A stretch of 64,000 bases of DNA from Amorphophallus konjac (taxonomy: Eukaryota; Streptophyta; Magnoliopsida; Alismatales; Araceae). The stretch covers positions 1-64,000 of the forward strand of contig JAHNEJ010003466.1 of NCBI GenBank assembly GCA_022559845.1. Direction: 5' to 3'. Positions 10,180 through 20,930 of this stretch are shown here, piece by piece (position 1 is the stretch's first letter; each line of letters starts with the position of its first letter). A model generated the notes under the pieces. The model saw only the letters and a list, made by a program, of their open reading frames with translations. It did not search any database and was not told the DNA's origin. Both the position numbers and the translations under genes were made by a program.

Positions 10180-11810
10180 TGTGGAAGCCTTGGAATCCAC
10201 TCAAGGAGAAGAAAATGAACTAAACTACAGACTATCAAGCGACTAAAAATTAAGAAGGATTATGAAACGTGCCAATATGAGGAAAGAGCATACGTAGGAT
10301 GCTAAAGGGATGTGATCGCCAGAGGGGTTACCTCAAAGAAACGAAATGATCACGTGTACCTTGTATTGAGCGCGGAGATTGAGAATCCTCGAGAGCGGGA
10401 AATGGCAGGTTGCTTCTTCCTCCCCCTTGGGCCGGCCGACGGAGAGGGCCTTCCTCAGGTACCCTTGTAAAATAACAACAAACAAGTAACGAGTGGATCA
10501 GAAAGACGAAGGTGCAGTATTCAAATTCTAACGACGCAAGTAACGAAATGATGGCAAGACACACACCTGGTTGGTGTTGTCTTTTAAACCCCTCTCGGAC
10601 ACGAGTAGGAGGAAAATGCTTATGATGAATGGCGATTATTCCGACGTAGAAACGGGAAGAGACTCCCTCATAAAGGCGGGGGGGTAGAAGATATGATATG
10701 ATGAATGCAAGATAACTAGGAAAGAAGAGGAGAGAATGGCTTATTGGATGGTCGATGGCGAGATCCGGCGGAGCTTCGGCAGCGTAGGGACGACGAGGTA
10801 GCGCGGCGGGCGAAGGCGGCCTCTCTCCTGTGAGCACGGGCACCCGAGGATCTGGCAGGACCTCCCCTACAAAACACCCACGGGTTAGGAATAGAATCCG
10901 GCAGCCTCTCGGCGCTCTTTTTCGACCTCCTGAACTGAGGGGGTAGGCCTCTATTTATAGAGGTCGGGAGGATGGGGGCGTCCAGAGGCCTGGATGCCTC
11001 CATAACTTAGATTTTATTCAAACGACAGGCTGAGCAACTGTCAGTCGATGGTCGGGGGTCGCCCGTGAGCTGGTCGATGGAGGTGTCCAGGGGCCTAGAC
11101 GCCTCCATAACTTGGATTTTCTTCAAACGACAGGCTGAGCAACGGTCAGTCGATGGCTGGGGGTCACCCGCGAGCTAGTTGATGGAGGCGTCCAGGGGCC
11201 TGGACGCCTCCATAACTTGGATTTTCTTCAAACGACAGACTGAGCAACGGTCAGTCGATGGCCGGGGGTCGCCCGTGAGTTGTTTGATGGAGGCATCCAG
11301 GGGCCTGGACGCCTCCATAACTTGGATTTTCTTCAAACGACAGGCTGAGCAACGGTCAGTCGATGGCCGGGGGTCGCCCGTGAGCTGGTTGATGGAGGCG
11401 TCCAGGGGCCTGGACGATTCCATGAAATTGTATATATTTTTTGTTCAATCTTATATATATATATATTTTGTCGTTATTTTGTATTGATGGAGGTGTCCAG
11501 GGGCCTGGACGCCTCCATGATGACCCCCGGATTCCCCCGGAAAGGGCGTCGGCAGTCGTCCGTTAGGCATTTTCTTGGTCCCGGCAACTTCTGATGCATC
11601 CGATTGATGTTGATGCCGTTCGAATGCCGCATGATTTCCACAACGAGGCGGTTTCCGGATGCCAAAGGAGCGTTACGCTACTCGCCCAGAAGATGAGAGA
11701 AGACTCAAAGGTAGGAAACACTCAAGTGATTCAAAATGCGAAAGCCATTGCGGGGCGTCGCGTGGTAATATGAGATTTTCTCAGGGGGCGTCAGGAATAG
11801 CGTGTCTACA
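10180..11810 (-). repeat. Element B 3' LTR
   Basis: A 1.63-kb LTR with plus-strand ends TGTGGAAGCC and GTGTCTACA. From 10180 to about 11420 it is nearly identical to 59525-60767. From about 11425 to 11810 it does not match the right-hand LTR but does match the right end of the LTR at 1-1263. The purine tract beyond 11810 fits a 3' LTR position. Confidence 0.8.
10973..11424 (-). repeat. ~103-bp tandem repeats with palindrome in the element B LTR
   Basis: About four full units and a partial. Each starts with the palindrome-containing block GATGGAGGCGTCCAGGGGCC and TGGACGCCTCCAT, followed by CTTCAAACGACAGGCTGAGC and GATGGCCGGGGGTCGCCCGT. The equivalent array in the right LTR is 60323-60767. The GTCCAGGGGCCTGGAC core is self-complementary. 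Confidence 0.88.
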
Positions 11811-11825
11811 GCTGCCCCGCCTTGG
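11811..11825 (-). other. Element B polypurine tract
   Basis: On the minus strand, CCAAGGCGGGGCAGC directly precedes the TGTAGACACGC start of the 3' LTR, as expected of a primer for plus-strand synthesis. Confidence 0.55.
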
Positions 11826-12891
11826 CGTCTGCTTTGCAAGGGAGTGACATGTAATGGAATGATATCGAAGTGGAGTGAAATGGAGTGGGAATGGACTGAT
11901 AAGTTGATGCCAAGGTGTGATGAGACACGCTTTTGACATGACTGTTTGGAATCTTTCCTGTAGTTTCAATGAGGCGACCTTGAAGAAGGTCTTTCAAATT
12001 TGACGATTGTTTGGACGGAAATCAAATAAGGGAGGGCGAGATGTGCGCTCAGGCACGAAAATAAAGGAGACCAACTTCTCGGTGTGGAAGTACCTAGGTC
12101 ATAAACCTGCAGGTTTCACCTTTGGGGAGCGGTTACCAGCCAATGTGGAAGTGCTGCGGCCAAGGTGGGTCAAACAAGGTAAAAATCAAAGGAATATCTG
12201 AGGGTCTGTCCAAACAAGGGTCTCGTTTGGAAGGGCAGCGTAGGGCCGTTTCAAGGAAACTCAGTATTTCATTCAGAATGGAATATCTCATATTTGTAAG
12301 AATTGAAGCACAACTTCTTTCGCAATCGAATCACTTGAACGATCTTCCGTAATAGACACAAAGTCCTATATGAATGCATGCTGGGTTTAAAGAAAAATTC
12401 AAAACAAACTAGAATAGAAAATAGCCAAGGATAATATTGTCAACTCATTAAGAATGTGTCAGGATACCGATCCAGTGAGCTAATACTGAGCTGGGGCCCG
12501 TTTATCCACGCACCGACTCACTGAATGGAACCGTCGTTCCCACGCTATCACCAGTTAACGGCCTATCCGTACAACCCAAATTCTTCTGGAATCAGCACTG
12601 TTTTTGTTGAAGGGGAACTGAAATCCCAGGTTCGTTCGGGTCGCAAGGTCCTTGACGTGTTCTAATAGCGTAAATATCATATGGTATGATGCATGACACG
12701 GGGGACCAAACACTGAAGGATGGTATACAAGATAGGGCGAAAAACTTCTGTTGGTAAAACCTGCACAGACCATCATAGATTAAATACATCAGAAAGCAGC
12801 AGAAATATAACAGAATCGTGCCACAGTACAAGGATAAAACACTGACGACTTGACCACTCATGTGACACGTCCCGTCCCGTAGCACCTCTCC
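11826..12891. other. Element B 3' internal non-coding region
   Basis: No supported gene, RNA or recognisable repeat between the polypurine tract and the promoter of gene A. It lies where the 3' untranslated region of element B and the 5' flank of the antisense cluster meet. Confidence 0.5.
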
Positions 12892-12896
12892 TTTCC

Positions 12897-12902
12897 TATA
12901 AG
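12897..12902 (+). promoter_or_regulatory. TATA box of gene A
   Basis: CCTATAAGTA context, 95 bp upstream of the ATG at 12992. PMD2 has TATAAAT 101 bp before its homologous ATG and PMD1 has TATATAAA 90 bp before its own, so the spacing is shared within the cluster. Confidence 0.5.
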
Positions 12903-12991
12903 TACCTCCCTTAGGCTAGTTTATTCAAATGTACCAAGGGGAGTTTTGAAGGTTCAGGAGGAGGAGAAGAGGAGGGTCTAGGGATTTCAGG

Positions 12992-14324
12992 ATGGAAGGA
13001 GAGTCTTCCCGCGTTATGAAGAGGGGCAGGCCTAGCAGTGAGATCAGGCGACTTTCCGACCTCGAGGGTCATCTGAGTGGGACGATCCAGTCGCATATGG
13101 TAAGTTGATTCATTTCAAATTTACTGCATGAACTCTCTTCTCACTTTCCTTCCTTTCTGTTCTTCTTTCCAGCCGTATCCACTCTTTCTGGGCCCGAGGA
13201 AGTTTTCCAAACTCCCATGGCTTTCAGAGCTAACTTCCAACATCTACATTGGCATGAGGGCTATACTCTCAAAGTGGCACCTTCAGGGGCTCCTTATTCA
13301 CGCCAAACACTACGAGAGAATCCGCATGGACTGGGCGGCTATGGGCGCATTAGTGGAGATCTAGCATCCCCAGACCCACACTTTCATCTTCCCGACGTTC
13401 GAGGCGACCATTCTCCTCGAGGAGGTGGAGCTTCTGCTTGGACTGAAGAAATTCAAGAGTGACGGGAAGACGAAGCCTATGCGGATGTTGACAAGGGCGA
13501 CTTCCGAGAGCGTCCTTGGAAGCTTCATGCCGTCCGACGCAGTCAGAAAGGTCCGCACTCAAAAGGGAATTGACTTGCAAAGGCTCGCGGTATGGGTTAT
13601 GGATGCCTTGAAAGGGTCACCAGATGATGAACATTTGGAAGGAATTATGAAAGGGTTCACCATCTATCTGGCGGGTGCTCTCTTGTTTCCTTATACCGAC
13701 AACATAGTGGAGGAGGACCAACTGAGTGCTATCCACGGGATTTGGAGTGGAAAGAGGGTGGGAGCCGCCGCCCTTGCCTACCTTTACAGCGGCCTTACTG
13801 CCTCGAGCATGGGTAAGCCTCCTTACGGTTGCGCACTCGTTCTAAATTGTTGGATTGATTTGCATTTCAAATTCGACTACTATGAGGGGATGCTGACTGC
13901 TTCGAAGCTTTTCCAACAAAGCCCCCTTTATCACATAGTCGATGTGTTAGGCTTCGGAGGCACCGTGGCGAACCGTGTTCCGTGGCTGAAGAGGCGTGAG
14001 GACTGGCGGTCTCACTTTCGAACCATGACACAAAACTTCTTCACTTGCACACCGGCATGTCTACTCTTACTTGAACTCCTCATGAGGTCTTCTCCCAAAG
14101 TTGAACTCCAACTGATCGGCGCGGCCAAGTTTATCTTTTACAACGCGCATCGGTGCTGCCTCCAGGTCGGCCTTCCACGTCACTCGTTCCCACTGCTGAC
14201 CGGGATCGTTACTTTGAAGAAGAGGGAGCTGGGCACGGAAGCGGACGCGAAGGAAGTGAAGGCCATTAAAGCATCCTGGAAGATAAGTGTTGTGGGAAGG
14301 GCATTAGCGCATGTGGGGGAGTAA
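12992..14324 (+). pseudogene. Gene A: DUF7745/PMD-like antisense gene of element B
   Basis: A two-exon gene. Exon 1 (12992-13099, 36 codons) begins MEGESS and contains RRLSDLEGHLS; its donor is GTAAGTT. Exon 2 starts at 13173 after TTCTTTCCAG and runs in frame to the stop at 14322-14324. The frame is open except for one TAG at 13362-13364, where related proteins carry Trp before the H-P-x-THTF motif; the change fits TGG to TAG. Motifs are KLPWLSELTSNIYIG, THTFIFPTFEATILLEEVE and LLLGL (the THTFxF/LEEV pattern of plant mobile-domain-like proteins), then RVGAAALAYLYSGL and an LNCWIDLHFKF segment. I assign it tentatively to the DUF7745/PMD superfamily; the biochemical role is unknown. It has no coiled-coil tail, unlike its neighbours. 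Confidence 0.65.
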
Positions 14325-14417
14325 TGCGAGCTGTGGAGGGCTTATGTAACCGAACTGGGGAAGTTAAGGCCTAGGGTGCCTAAGCCCCTGATGTAGCTCA
14401 TCCTGCTTTTCCGATGG

Positions 14418-14423
14418 AATAAA
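14418..14423 (+). terminator. Poly(A) signal of gene A
   Basis: AATAAA 94 bp after the gene A stop. The context GGAATAAAAT recurs downstream of PMD2 (49337-49346). Confidence 0.55.
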
Positions 14424-14562
14424 ATCTGGCACATGACATTTGGACTACTGTTCCCTTGGTTATGATTTTTATTTGTCTTTTGCATTTTTTTTTGTTTTCT
14501 CTTTTGTGTTCTGGTTTATTCATATTATGGTCATATATATATATACATTTTTATATGCTTAA

Positions 14563-14786
14563 ATGGGGGCGTCCAGGGGTCTGGATGCCCCTATCTTTTC
14601 TTTTTTATTTTTTTTGTTTGATGTGGGGGCGTCCAGGGGCCTGGGCGCCCCTATCTTTTCTTTTTTATTTTTTTTATTTTGTTTGATGTGTGGGCGTCCA
14701 GGCGCCTGGACGCCCCTACACATCTTTTTTTTAAAAAAAATAAAAATAAAAGTGGGGGCATCCAGGCGCCTGGACGCCCCCAAAAG
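14563..14786 (+). repeat. Four palindromic GGGCGTCCAGG-CCTGGACGCCC repeats upstream of PMD1
   Basis: Four units at about 60-70 bp spacing, each a perfect or near-perfect inverted repeat (for example GGCGTCCAGGCGCCTGGACG), separated by T-rich or A-rich spacers. They end 12 bp before the TATA box of PMD1. The core matches the palindrome of the element B LTR array. Confidence 0.85.
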
Positions 14787-14797
14787 GACCCACTTTC

Positions 14798-14805
14798 TAT
14801 ATAAA
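14798..14805 (+). promoter_or_regulatory. TATA box of PMD1
   Basis: TATATAAA directly after the palindrome array and 90 bp before the ATG at 14888. Confidence 0.6.
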
Positions 14806-15165
14806 GGGGCAGCACCCCCCCCCTTTTTCTCATTCCCGTTCATTCTGACGACCTATTCTTCCCCTGAACGACTCACTCTCAGTTCTGATGGAGCCAGGAG
14901 GCCCGAGCCAGGGTGGAGAGAAGCGGAAACGATGGGCTCGTCGTCCGAGGAGGTCGAGGGATCACGCCGAGGAGGCTGCCATGGGAGAGGAGATTGCTGC
15001 GGAAGAGGAGGCGCCTCCTTTGGCCGTGGAAGGTCCTGCGGGTGCTGGCGATGCGGGAGAGGATGAGCATGACGCGATAAGCCCCTTAGACTTCCATCCT
15101 GTTGGTTTATTAGGCTAAACAGGCGGTCAAGAGATGGTGTGAAGAAGGCCGGGGTGTGAGGGGAA

Positions 15166-15415
15166 GGAAGCGTCCAGGGGTCTGGACGCCTCCATCCTTT
15201 CTTTTTTTGATTTTGTTTTATTTTTACTATTTTTTGTTGGGTTATTACGTAATTAAAAAAATAAAAATAAAAAGAATGAGGCGTCCACATGTGCGGACGC
15301 CTTCATGATAATATTTTTTTATTTTGATTTTTGTTTGTTTTGTTTTGTTTGGGTTTTGTTAAAATAAAATAATAAAAAAGAAGAAGGCGTCCAAGTGGGT
15401 GGACGCCTTCAAAAA
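15166..15415 (+). repeat. Three diverged GCGTCC-GGACGCC inverted repeats in PMD1 intron 1
   Basis: Palindromic units at about 15168-15195, 15280-15307 and 15385-15411 (GCGTCCAGGGGTCTGGACGC, GCGTCCACATGTGCGGACGC, GCGTCCAAGTGGGTGGACGC). They have the same outer arms but different loops and are separated by low-complexity T-rich DNA. Confidence 0.8.
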
Positions 15416-16485
15416 TATATATATATATTATTTTTAAAATAACTTAAAAGTAAATATTATGTGCAGTGTTGTTTATTATTATCCATGAGGCTGATGTGTT
15501 CCTTTTTTTGTTTGTTTTTGTGGTGTGCAGGGCGTGATGAAGAGCCGTATCAGCTGGTCCCTGGTGGTGGCAGCGTATCGTGGGCTGCCGGACTTTCAGA
15601 GGGCGCGTGTGGATACCATGGGTTTCGGAGCTTTCCTCAGGATTGAACCCTTCCGGCTTGACCTTCCTCTCATCCAGGCGTTGAGGGAGCGGTGGCATGC
15701 GCCGAGCCGGGCATTTCTGATGCCCTGGGGGCACATGGTGCCGACACTGGAGGATGTAGCTCGGATCACCGGGCTACGAGTTGATGGAGAGGCAGTCAGT
15801 GGGGTCACTTACCCCGATTACCGAGATAGTGCCTTGGACCTGCTGTGGCTAGAGACGAGCGCGACTGACAGAGACAGCAGGGTAGTCGGCCGAGTGGAGA
15901 TTATGGAGGCGCTCGGATTTGGTGACCCGCGCCAGCGGGTCAACGAGACTGGAGCGAAGTTTCTGGCACGACTGGAGGGAGATGCCCATGCAGCTTTCAC
16001 GCAGGACCCGAGCGAGCGGGAGCTGGTGGACCTAGACCTCCGGAGGTTCCTTTTCTTCTTCCTGGGCCGCCTTCTGCTGGGCACGAAGGGGGACGGCATC
16101 CATTGCCGCTTCCTTGGGATCCTTGCAGACCTGGACAGAGTGGGAAACTATGCGTGGGGAGCGGCTCTGCTCGCCCATTTGATCGCCGATCTCTCCCAGA
16201 CTTCAGAGAGGGAGACGACAGTCAGCGGCTTCGCACCTTTCCTTCAGGTAAACATTTTATTTATGCATTTTACCGTAGTTAACTATGTAATAATTCATGC
16301 TAATGATGTATGAGGGATGTAGGTGTGGAGCTATTACTACTTTCCGATGGGGAGGGCTAGTCATGGGAACATGAGAGCTGTGCCCCTGGCTAATACTACT
16401 TTCCGATCATGGTCGCGGCACCCCACGGCTAGCAGCTGGCGTCGCTTCGACGGGAGCTGAGCGAGTACCCCGAGGCTATGGTATG

Positions 16486-16490
16486 ATGCG
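16486..16490. other. Element A target-site duplication, left copy (ATGCG)
   Basis: ATGCG precedes the LTR start and recurs at 43001-43005 directly after the right LTR, as expected of a 5-bp Ty3/gypsy target duplication. Confidence 0.85.
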
Positions 16491-16491
16491 T

Positions 16492-19400
16492 TGTTTGCGA
16501 CCTTTTCTTTCTTTCGTCCTTTTCGTTCGCGTATCGATCGACCAACTGACTAACTGGTAGCCAAATGATCAATTAACGACGCGGGCGTGCCAGTCACATG
16601 AGTGACGATTTTATTGTGCGCTCACCCTGACCCGTGTCGGGCGAATGTGAGGTTCGGTCGGGACCAGCAGTCCGCCATACCATAAAGATTATGGCGTTAA
16701 TTACATCCCCCACGAGGAGGGAATACCTTTGATTAATTGCCGAGATACGGGCTGTCGAAGCCGGAAAAGGAACTACATGATGATTACAGCAAAGACAGGC
16801 AAGATGCAGCATTAATCATGCAGAAGACGCGTAGTTAAATGGGAAAATGGATCCTAGGCACGTGGCAGAGGACTTAGGCTCAAAAGCCACCTTCACGCGT
16901 AACGAAGCCTTCAATCAGGCGTAATATGACCTTCTAGCAATGTTATTTGATATACCAAGGATGCACACATTCGGGCATGCGCTAATGCGATATGAGTGCA
17001 TAGACTAAGGCGTAACGGAAGGATTCGAGGTGCCTCGATTCAAGCTTGAACATGCTAATTTTTATTCAGTTTATTGGTTGAGGAACTTGCATCCTTCTGT
17101 GATTAGCATAAGAAATCATCCCATAAGTGGGAAAGGGGTTGGAACGATGTAATGACACGATTCGGAACGAAGCCGATGCAGTGCGTGCGAGGACAGGGAC
17201 TAAAACGCTTGAAACGGCGCCCTGAAACGTAGGTAAAAAGTTTAAAATGGCGCCAGAACCGTAGGTAAAGGGGGTGTCCCTGTTAAGACGGCGTGGGAAG
17301 TTGGGGCGCTCCGGGAAGGCCGCGCCGGGAAGGCCGCACCGGGAAGGGCGCCCCGGGAAGGGCGCGCCGTTTTAAGGCGTGATCGCGTATGAACGCGCCG
17401 AATTAACCCGACTTCATGGAAACAGGAGCCTCGTTGGTTTATTCGTAGATTTATTAAGAGGTTTTGGAGGATTTTGAGAATTTATTAAGTTGATTGTTCA
17501 TAGAATCGGTGCCAAGTCATTCAAAGGCCGAGTCACGGGCTCGCATGAGGCGATTGTTCCGAGTTTAACTCGTTCGAGCCAAAATTTCGGCAGCATCTCC
17601 CCATCCCAAAGGATGGTCAGGGAGACGCAGGGAGTACTCACGTGGCGGAGTAAACCCCTAAAAGCCGGGTGGCGCAACGGCGGCCGGCAGACCCAAACGG
17701 ATAGGAAGACCCCGAGGGCTAGCCTGCTAGGGACACCGAGTCCGTGGGTAACGGTGAGTGAGTGAGGCGACTCGATATGGGCGCGAAAAACCCCGAGGGC
17801 TAGCCTACGAGGGGCACGAGACCCGAGTCACCACAACACTCGAATCGGGACGACCATATAGGGAAGGAATCCCCGAGGGCTAGCCTACGAGGGGAACACC
17901 ACCCACGGTCACTGTCGAGTCCGTCAAGGACTGCAGATTCTGAACTGTAGGGCTTAGCCCCATTAATGTACATCCAGTGGTCCACAGGGAGATTCGTCAT
18001 CGAGAGACGATCCCTCCGTCAGCCGAATGATTGGTGAAAACAAGATTTTGGGGAATGTCCCCCCTCCCCGGATGCTGGAGTGATGCTACATAGCATACTC
18101 CCATCAAAGTACAAATGACATGACAGGAAGCAGTATGAGACTTCGTTTGACGGTGCCAGACAGACAAACTAATTGCCTAGAAATATATTGAAATGATGGA
18201 GCCCCACGGATCGAGCAAGTCAATCACCAGTAAAATATGTGGCCGGCGCATAGCCCGGGGCACAGATATACATATACGTGTATATGATATTCGGGAACAA
18301 ACCCACATGGGGCTCACCGTCGAACGACTGGAAGCCGTCCAAGGATTCTTCCCATCCCCCTGGTCTATGAAACAGAGCGTAAAGGGGATGGTGAAGAACC
18401 TTATTCCCTAGGCGGAGACCAGACAGAGATATGCACACAAGTACATCTCTGCTCGCAAAGCCCATGAAATATTCAATGTTGAACCCAGCCATTGCATCAA
18501 ACTCGAAAGAAAGAGAACCCCGGGGAGGGGGATGAATGATTCATGTAGCCCGAAGGCATAGCCAATGTCGGAGAAACCGGTTATACGAGAGTATATACAT
18601 ATGTTGGAGAAATCATTAAATGCACGCTCGAAGGAGGGTTGGAGAGCGGGAGGAAGAGATACAACATCAATCAGAGCAACTCTTTATTCATCCCATGGAA
18701 GACACATCTATGTGTATGCAGAGCACGTAGATTCCGGCGCCGTCGTTGTCGATGGGCCGCCGTTTCCATTAACGAAGAAACGATTACAGGCGGAGTAAAA
18801 AAAAAGGCAGAAGGAAAGGTGAGGAAAAGGGGGAGGAAAGGCTCGTATCATCGCCCCTCCCCCTCTTCTTCACTTACATTGCAGCCCTGGGGGCGAATAC
18901 AGCAAAACAGAAGCGGGGGGATTCGACGAGAAACACGACGACGACCCACCTAGAAGGCAGGGAAGCAGTCGATCGTCCTCTCCGACACCGGGGAGCTCGA
19001 GTGGAAGAGGGTGGCGGTCGCCGAGGGACTTCAGCCGGGAACTCCTTCAGAAAAAAAAAGCACCCTTGGACCTCTCCCCTTTCTTTCTAATTCCCTTTTT
19101 TTCTTTTTGATTCCGCCCCGCTCTTTCTATCGAGTTCCTCTCTTTTTTCTGATTCGGGTCTCCTTCTGTTCTCTTTTTTTTTTTTTCCTTGTCGAAGGCA
19201 GGCTATATATAGCCTTGAGTTTAATTCGGCGCCCCAGGAAGAGGCGCGCCGGGTTGACGGCGCCGGGGAAGGCCCCATTGGGCTTTTGCGCGCCGGTTCG
19301 ACGGTGCCGGGGAACACCCCCATTGGGCTTTTGCGCGCCGGTTCAACGGCGCCGGGGAAGGCCCCATTGGGCTTCTGCGCGCCGGATTGACGGCGCCGGG

Positions 19401-20156
19401 GAACACCCCCCATTGTTCTTGGCGCGCCGGTTTGATGGCGCCGTTTTAACCTGTTCACCTGGCGTGTAGTCCGGTGGACCCGGAGATGATTCTGGGGGCT
19501 CCCGTCGACTGTTCCTCTCACCCTGGCCATCGAAGGGCCTTGATGGGGTGTTCACGAAGCTCTTGATAGGACGAATGGCCTTAAACAAGACTTCGTGTGT
19601 GTCTGGTCCGAGCACACGGGTGTCCTACTGACTCAGTCTTCGGCATTGTGATTTGTGCTTCCGACTGAGACGGACTCGTGCCCGAAGCTTCCTTGCAGGA
19701 TGATGTTACATCCTGGATAATTCCACCTTGAATTGGTGATCAATCGGCCACTGATGGGCCCACTATGGCAAGAAGTCGAATCCGTGCCGGATAATCGGGG
19801 TCTTCTGCTGACAGAACCTTCGGCCCCTTGTTACGGATGGCCGAGGACATTCTTCCTCCTTAGAAGAGTCATTGGGTAGACCGTCGTCCTTGGTCGGGCG
19901 ACGGATGTGGGGTAGCGGCACGACGAGGTCGATGCCGGATCATTGGGCAGGCTTGATCGCGCTGCCGGTTGGTTGCGGGTTCACTTCGGCTCTCCTGAGG
20001 TAAAGTCCCCGACGTTCCCTTCAAGGTGGCTCGGGGCTTTGTCAGCTTGAGGGGTCCTCTTAATAAGTTGATCTTTATCGGCTTCTGTGCTTCAGTGGGC
20101 CGTATCATTCATCCTTGCGGCTTGGTCGCCAAAGGATCATATTTTGAGTGCCAACA
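16492..20156 (-). repeat. Element A 3' LTR
   Basis: A 3,665-bp LTR from TGTTTGCGACC to GAGTGCCAACA (plus-strand ends). In the first ~265 bp I see six differences from the right LTR, five of them transitions. One ~28-bp unit (around 17318-17345) is missing on the right, in a GGGAAGGGCGC repeat. It contains a palindromic TATATATAG at about 19204 and a GC-rich repeat field, GGCGCCGGGGAA with ~60-bp periodicity, at 19228-19445. Open frames here are compositional. Confidence 0.92.
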
Positions 20157-20172
20157 AATGCCCCCAGACGTA
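20157..20172 (-). other. Element A polypurine-tract region
   Basis: On the minus strand CGTCTGGGGGCATT directly precedes the TGTTGGCACTC start of the 3' LTR. The GGGGG run is the best purine tract at the expected place. Confidence 0.45.
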
Positions 20173-20299
20173 GGCAGTGCAAGTGAGGCAGGAATGCGGC
20201 AAGGCCTGTGGATGAGCTTCGTTTGGCTGACGGAGGCTCGACCAGCACTTAACTCTGGCGTCAGATGTTGATCTGGCGAGGCAGGAAGCCTGACGTCGT

Positions 20300-20492
20300 T
20301 GCTTAAAACGGCGCGGCCTTTGCTTCGAGAGTTAAAATGGCGCGGCCTTTACGGCGCGCCCTGGGCCTCCGGGGTTAAAACGGCGTCGCCTTCCCGGCGC
20401 GCCTTGGCCCTTTTCAAGGTTAAAACGGCGCGCCCTCCCCGGCGCGCCAATTGATTAAAACGGCGTGCCCCGGGGCGCGCCGTTTTAACAAG
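20300..20492 (+). repeat. AAAACGGCG / GGCGCGCC palindromic repeats upstream of the antisense promoter
   Basis: About five units combining TTAAAACGGCG(C/T) with GGCGCGCC palindromes, ending in CGGGGCGCGCCGTTTTAAC, some 15 bp before the TATA box of the antisense gene. Similar GC-rich modules occur inside the element A LTR (17290-17385, 19228-19445). Confidence 0.8.
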
Positions 20493-20506
20493 GGTGGAGC
20501 CTCCCC

Positions 20507-20516
20507 CTATATAAGG
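20507..20516 (+). promoter_or_regulatory. TATA box of the element A antisense gene
   Basis: CTATATAAGG preceded by CCTCCCC and followed by a C/T-rich leader, about 415 bp upstream of the ATG at 20931. It is the only strong TATA motif between the 3' LTR and the antisense reading frame. A TTTTGCAG just before the ATG could be the acceptor of a leader intron. Confidence 0.6.
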
Positions 20517-20930
20517 CTTTCTTCTCCGTTTTTTTCTTCTTCACTGCTCATTCGCAACAGATTTTTCTCTCTCTTCATTCCTTTCTCCACTTCCCGCGGC
20601 GCCGAGTAGCTCTTGGGCTCGGGCGGTTTCGCCTGTGAGCGGGTGAGTTGAGTGTTGCTGTTCTTTGGGTTCTGTACCCATTCTTCGGGCCCCGGGAGGC
20701 TTCTCGTAGGACTTGTCCTCGGAGCTAGATCCCTCGGGTGTCCCATTTGGCCCTGGCTTAATGCCTATGGCTGCTTTTAGGGGCCGCTCCCTTTGTGGAC
20801 GGCTTCCGCTTTCTTTTTGGCAAACCCTCGAGCTGAGGAGATGCTGCCGAAATTTTGTCAGAAATATTATTTTGATCCACTAATTTCTGACTCTCGTTTG
20901 TTCTTTTCCGGGTGCTGTTTTGCAGATAAC

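Larger units (their letters stand above)
14888..16490 (+). pseudogene. PMD1, 5' part (exons 1-3): plant mobile domain protein
   Basis: Exon 1 is 14888-15076 (63 codons; basic, then acidic N-terminus starting MEPGGPSQGG). Its donor position reads ATAAGC where GTAAGC is expected. Exon 2 (15531-16247, 239 codons) is a clear plant mobile domain: WHAPSRAFLMPWGHMVPTLE, DVARITGLRVDGEAV, RRFLFFFLGRLLLG and the NYAWGAALLAHLIADL motif. Exon 3 (16323-16480) ends LRRELSEYPEAM, carries a 1-nt frameshift and a TAG relative to PMD2, and has donor GTATG. Element A begins ten bases beyond the exon. PMD proteins of the MAIL1/MAIN family are nuclear and linked to silencing and expression control in Arabidopsis; this copy is degenerate. 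Confidence 0.8.

Noticed and set aside
19011..19615. Overlapping open frames on both strands in the element A LTR
   Set aside because: They lie in a GC-rich ~60-bp repeat field in the LTR, are duplicated at 41846-42460 with frame differences, and show no motif.
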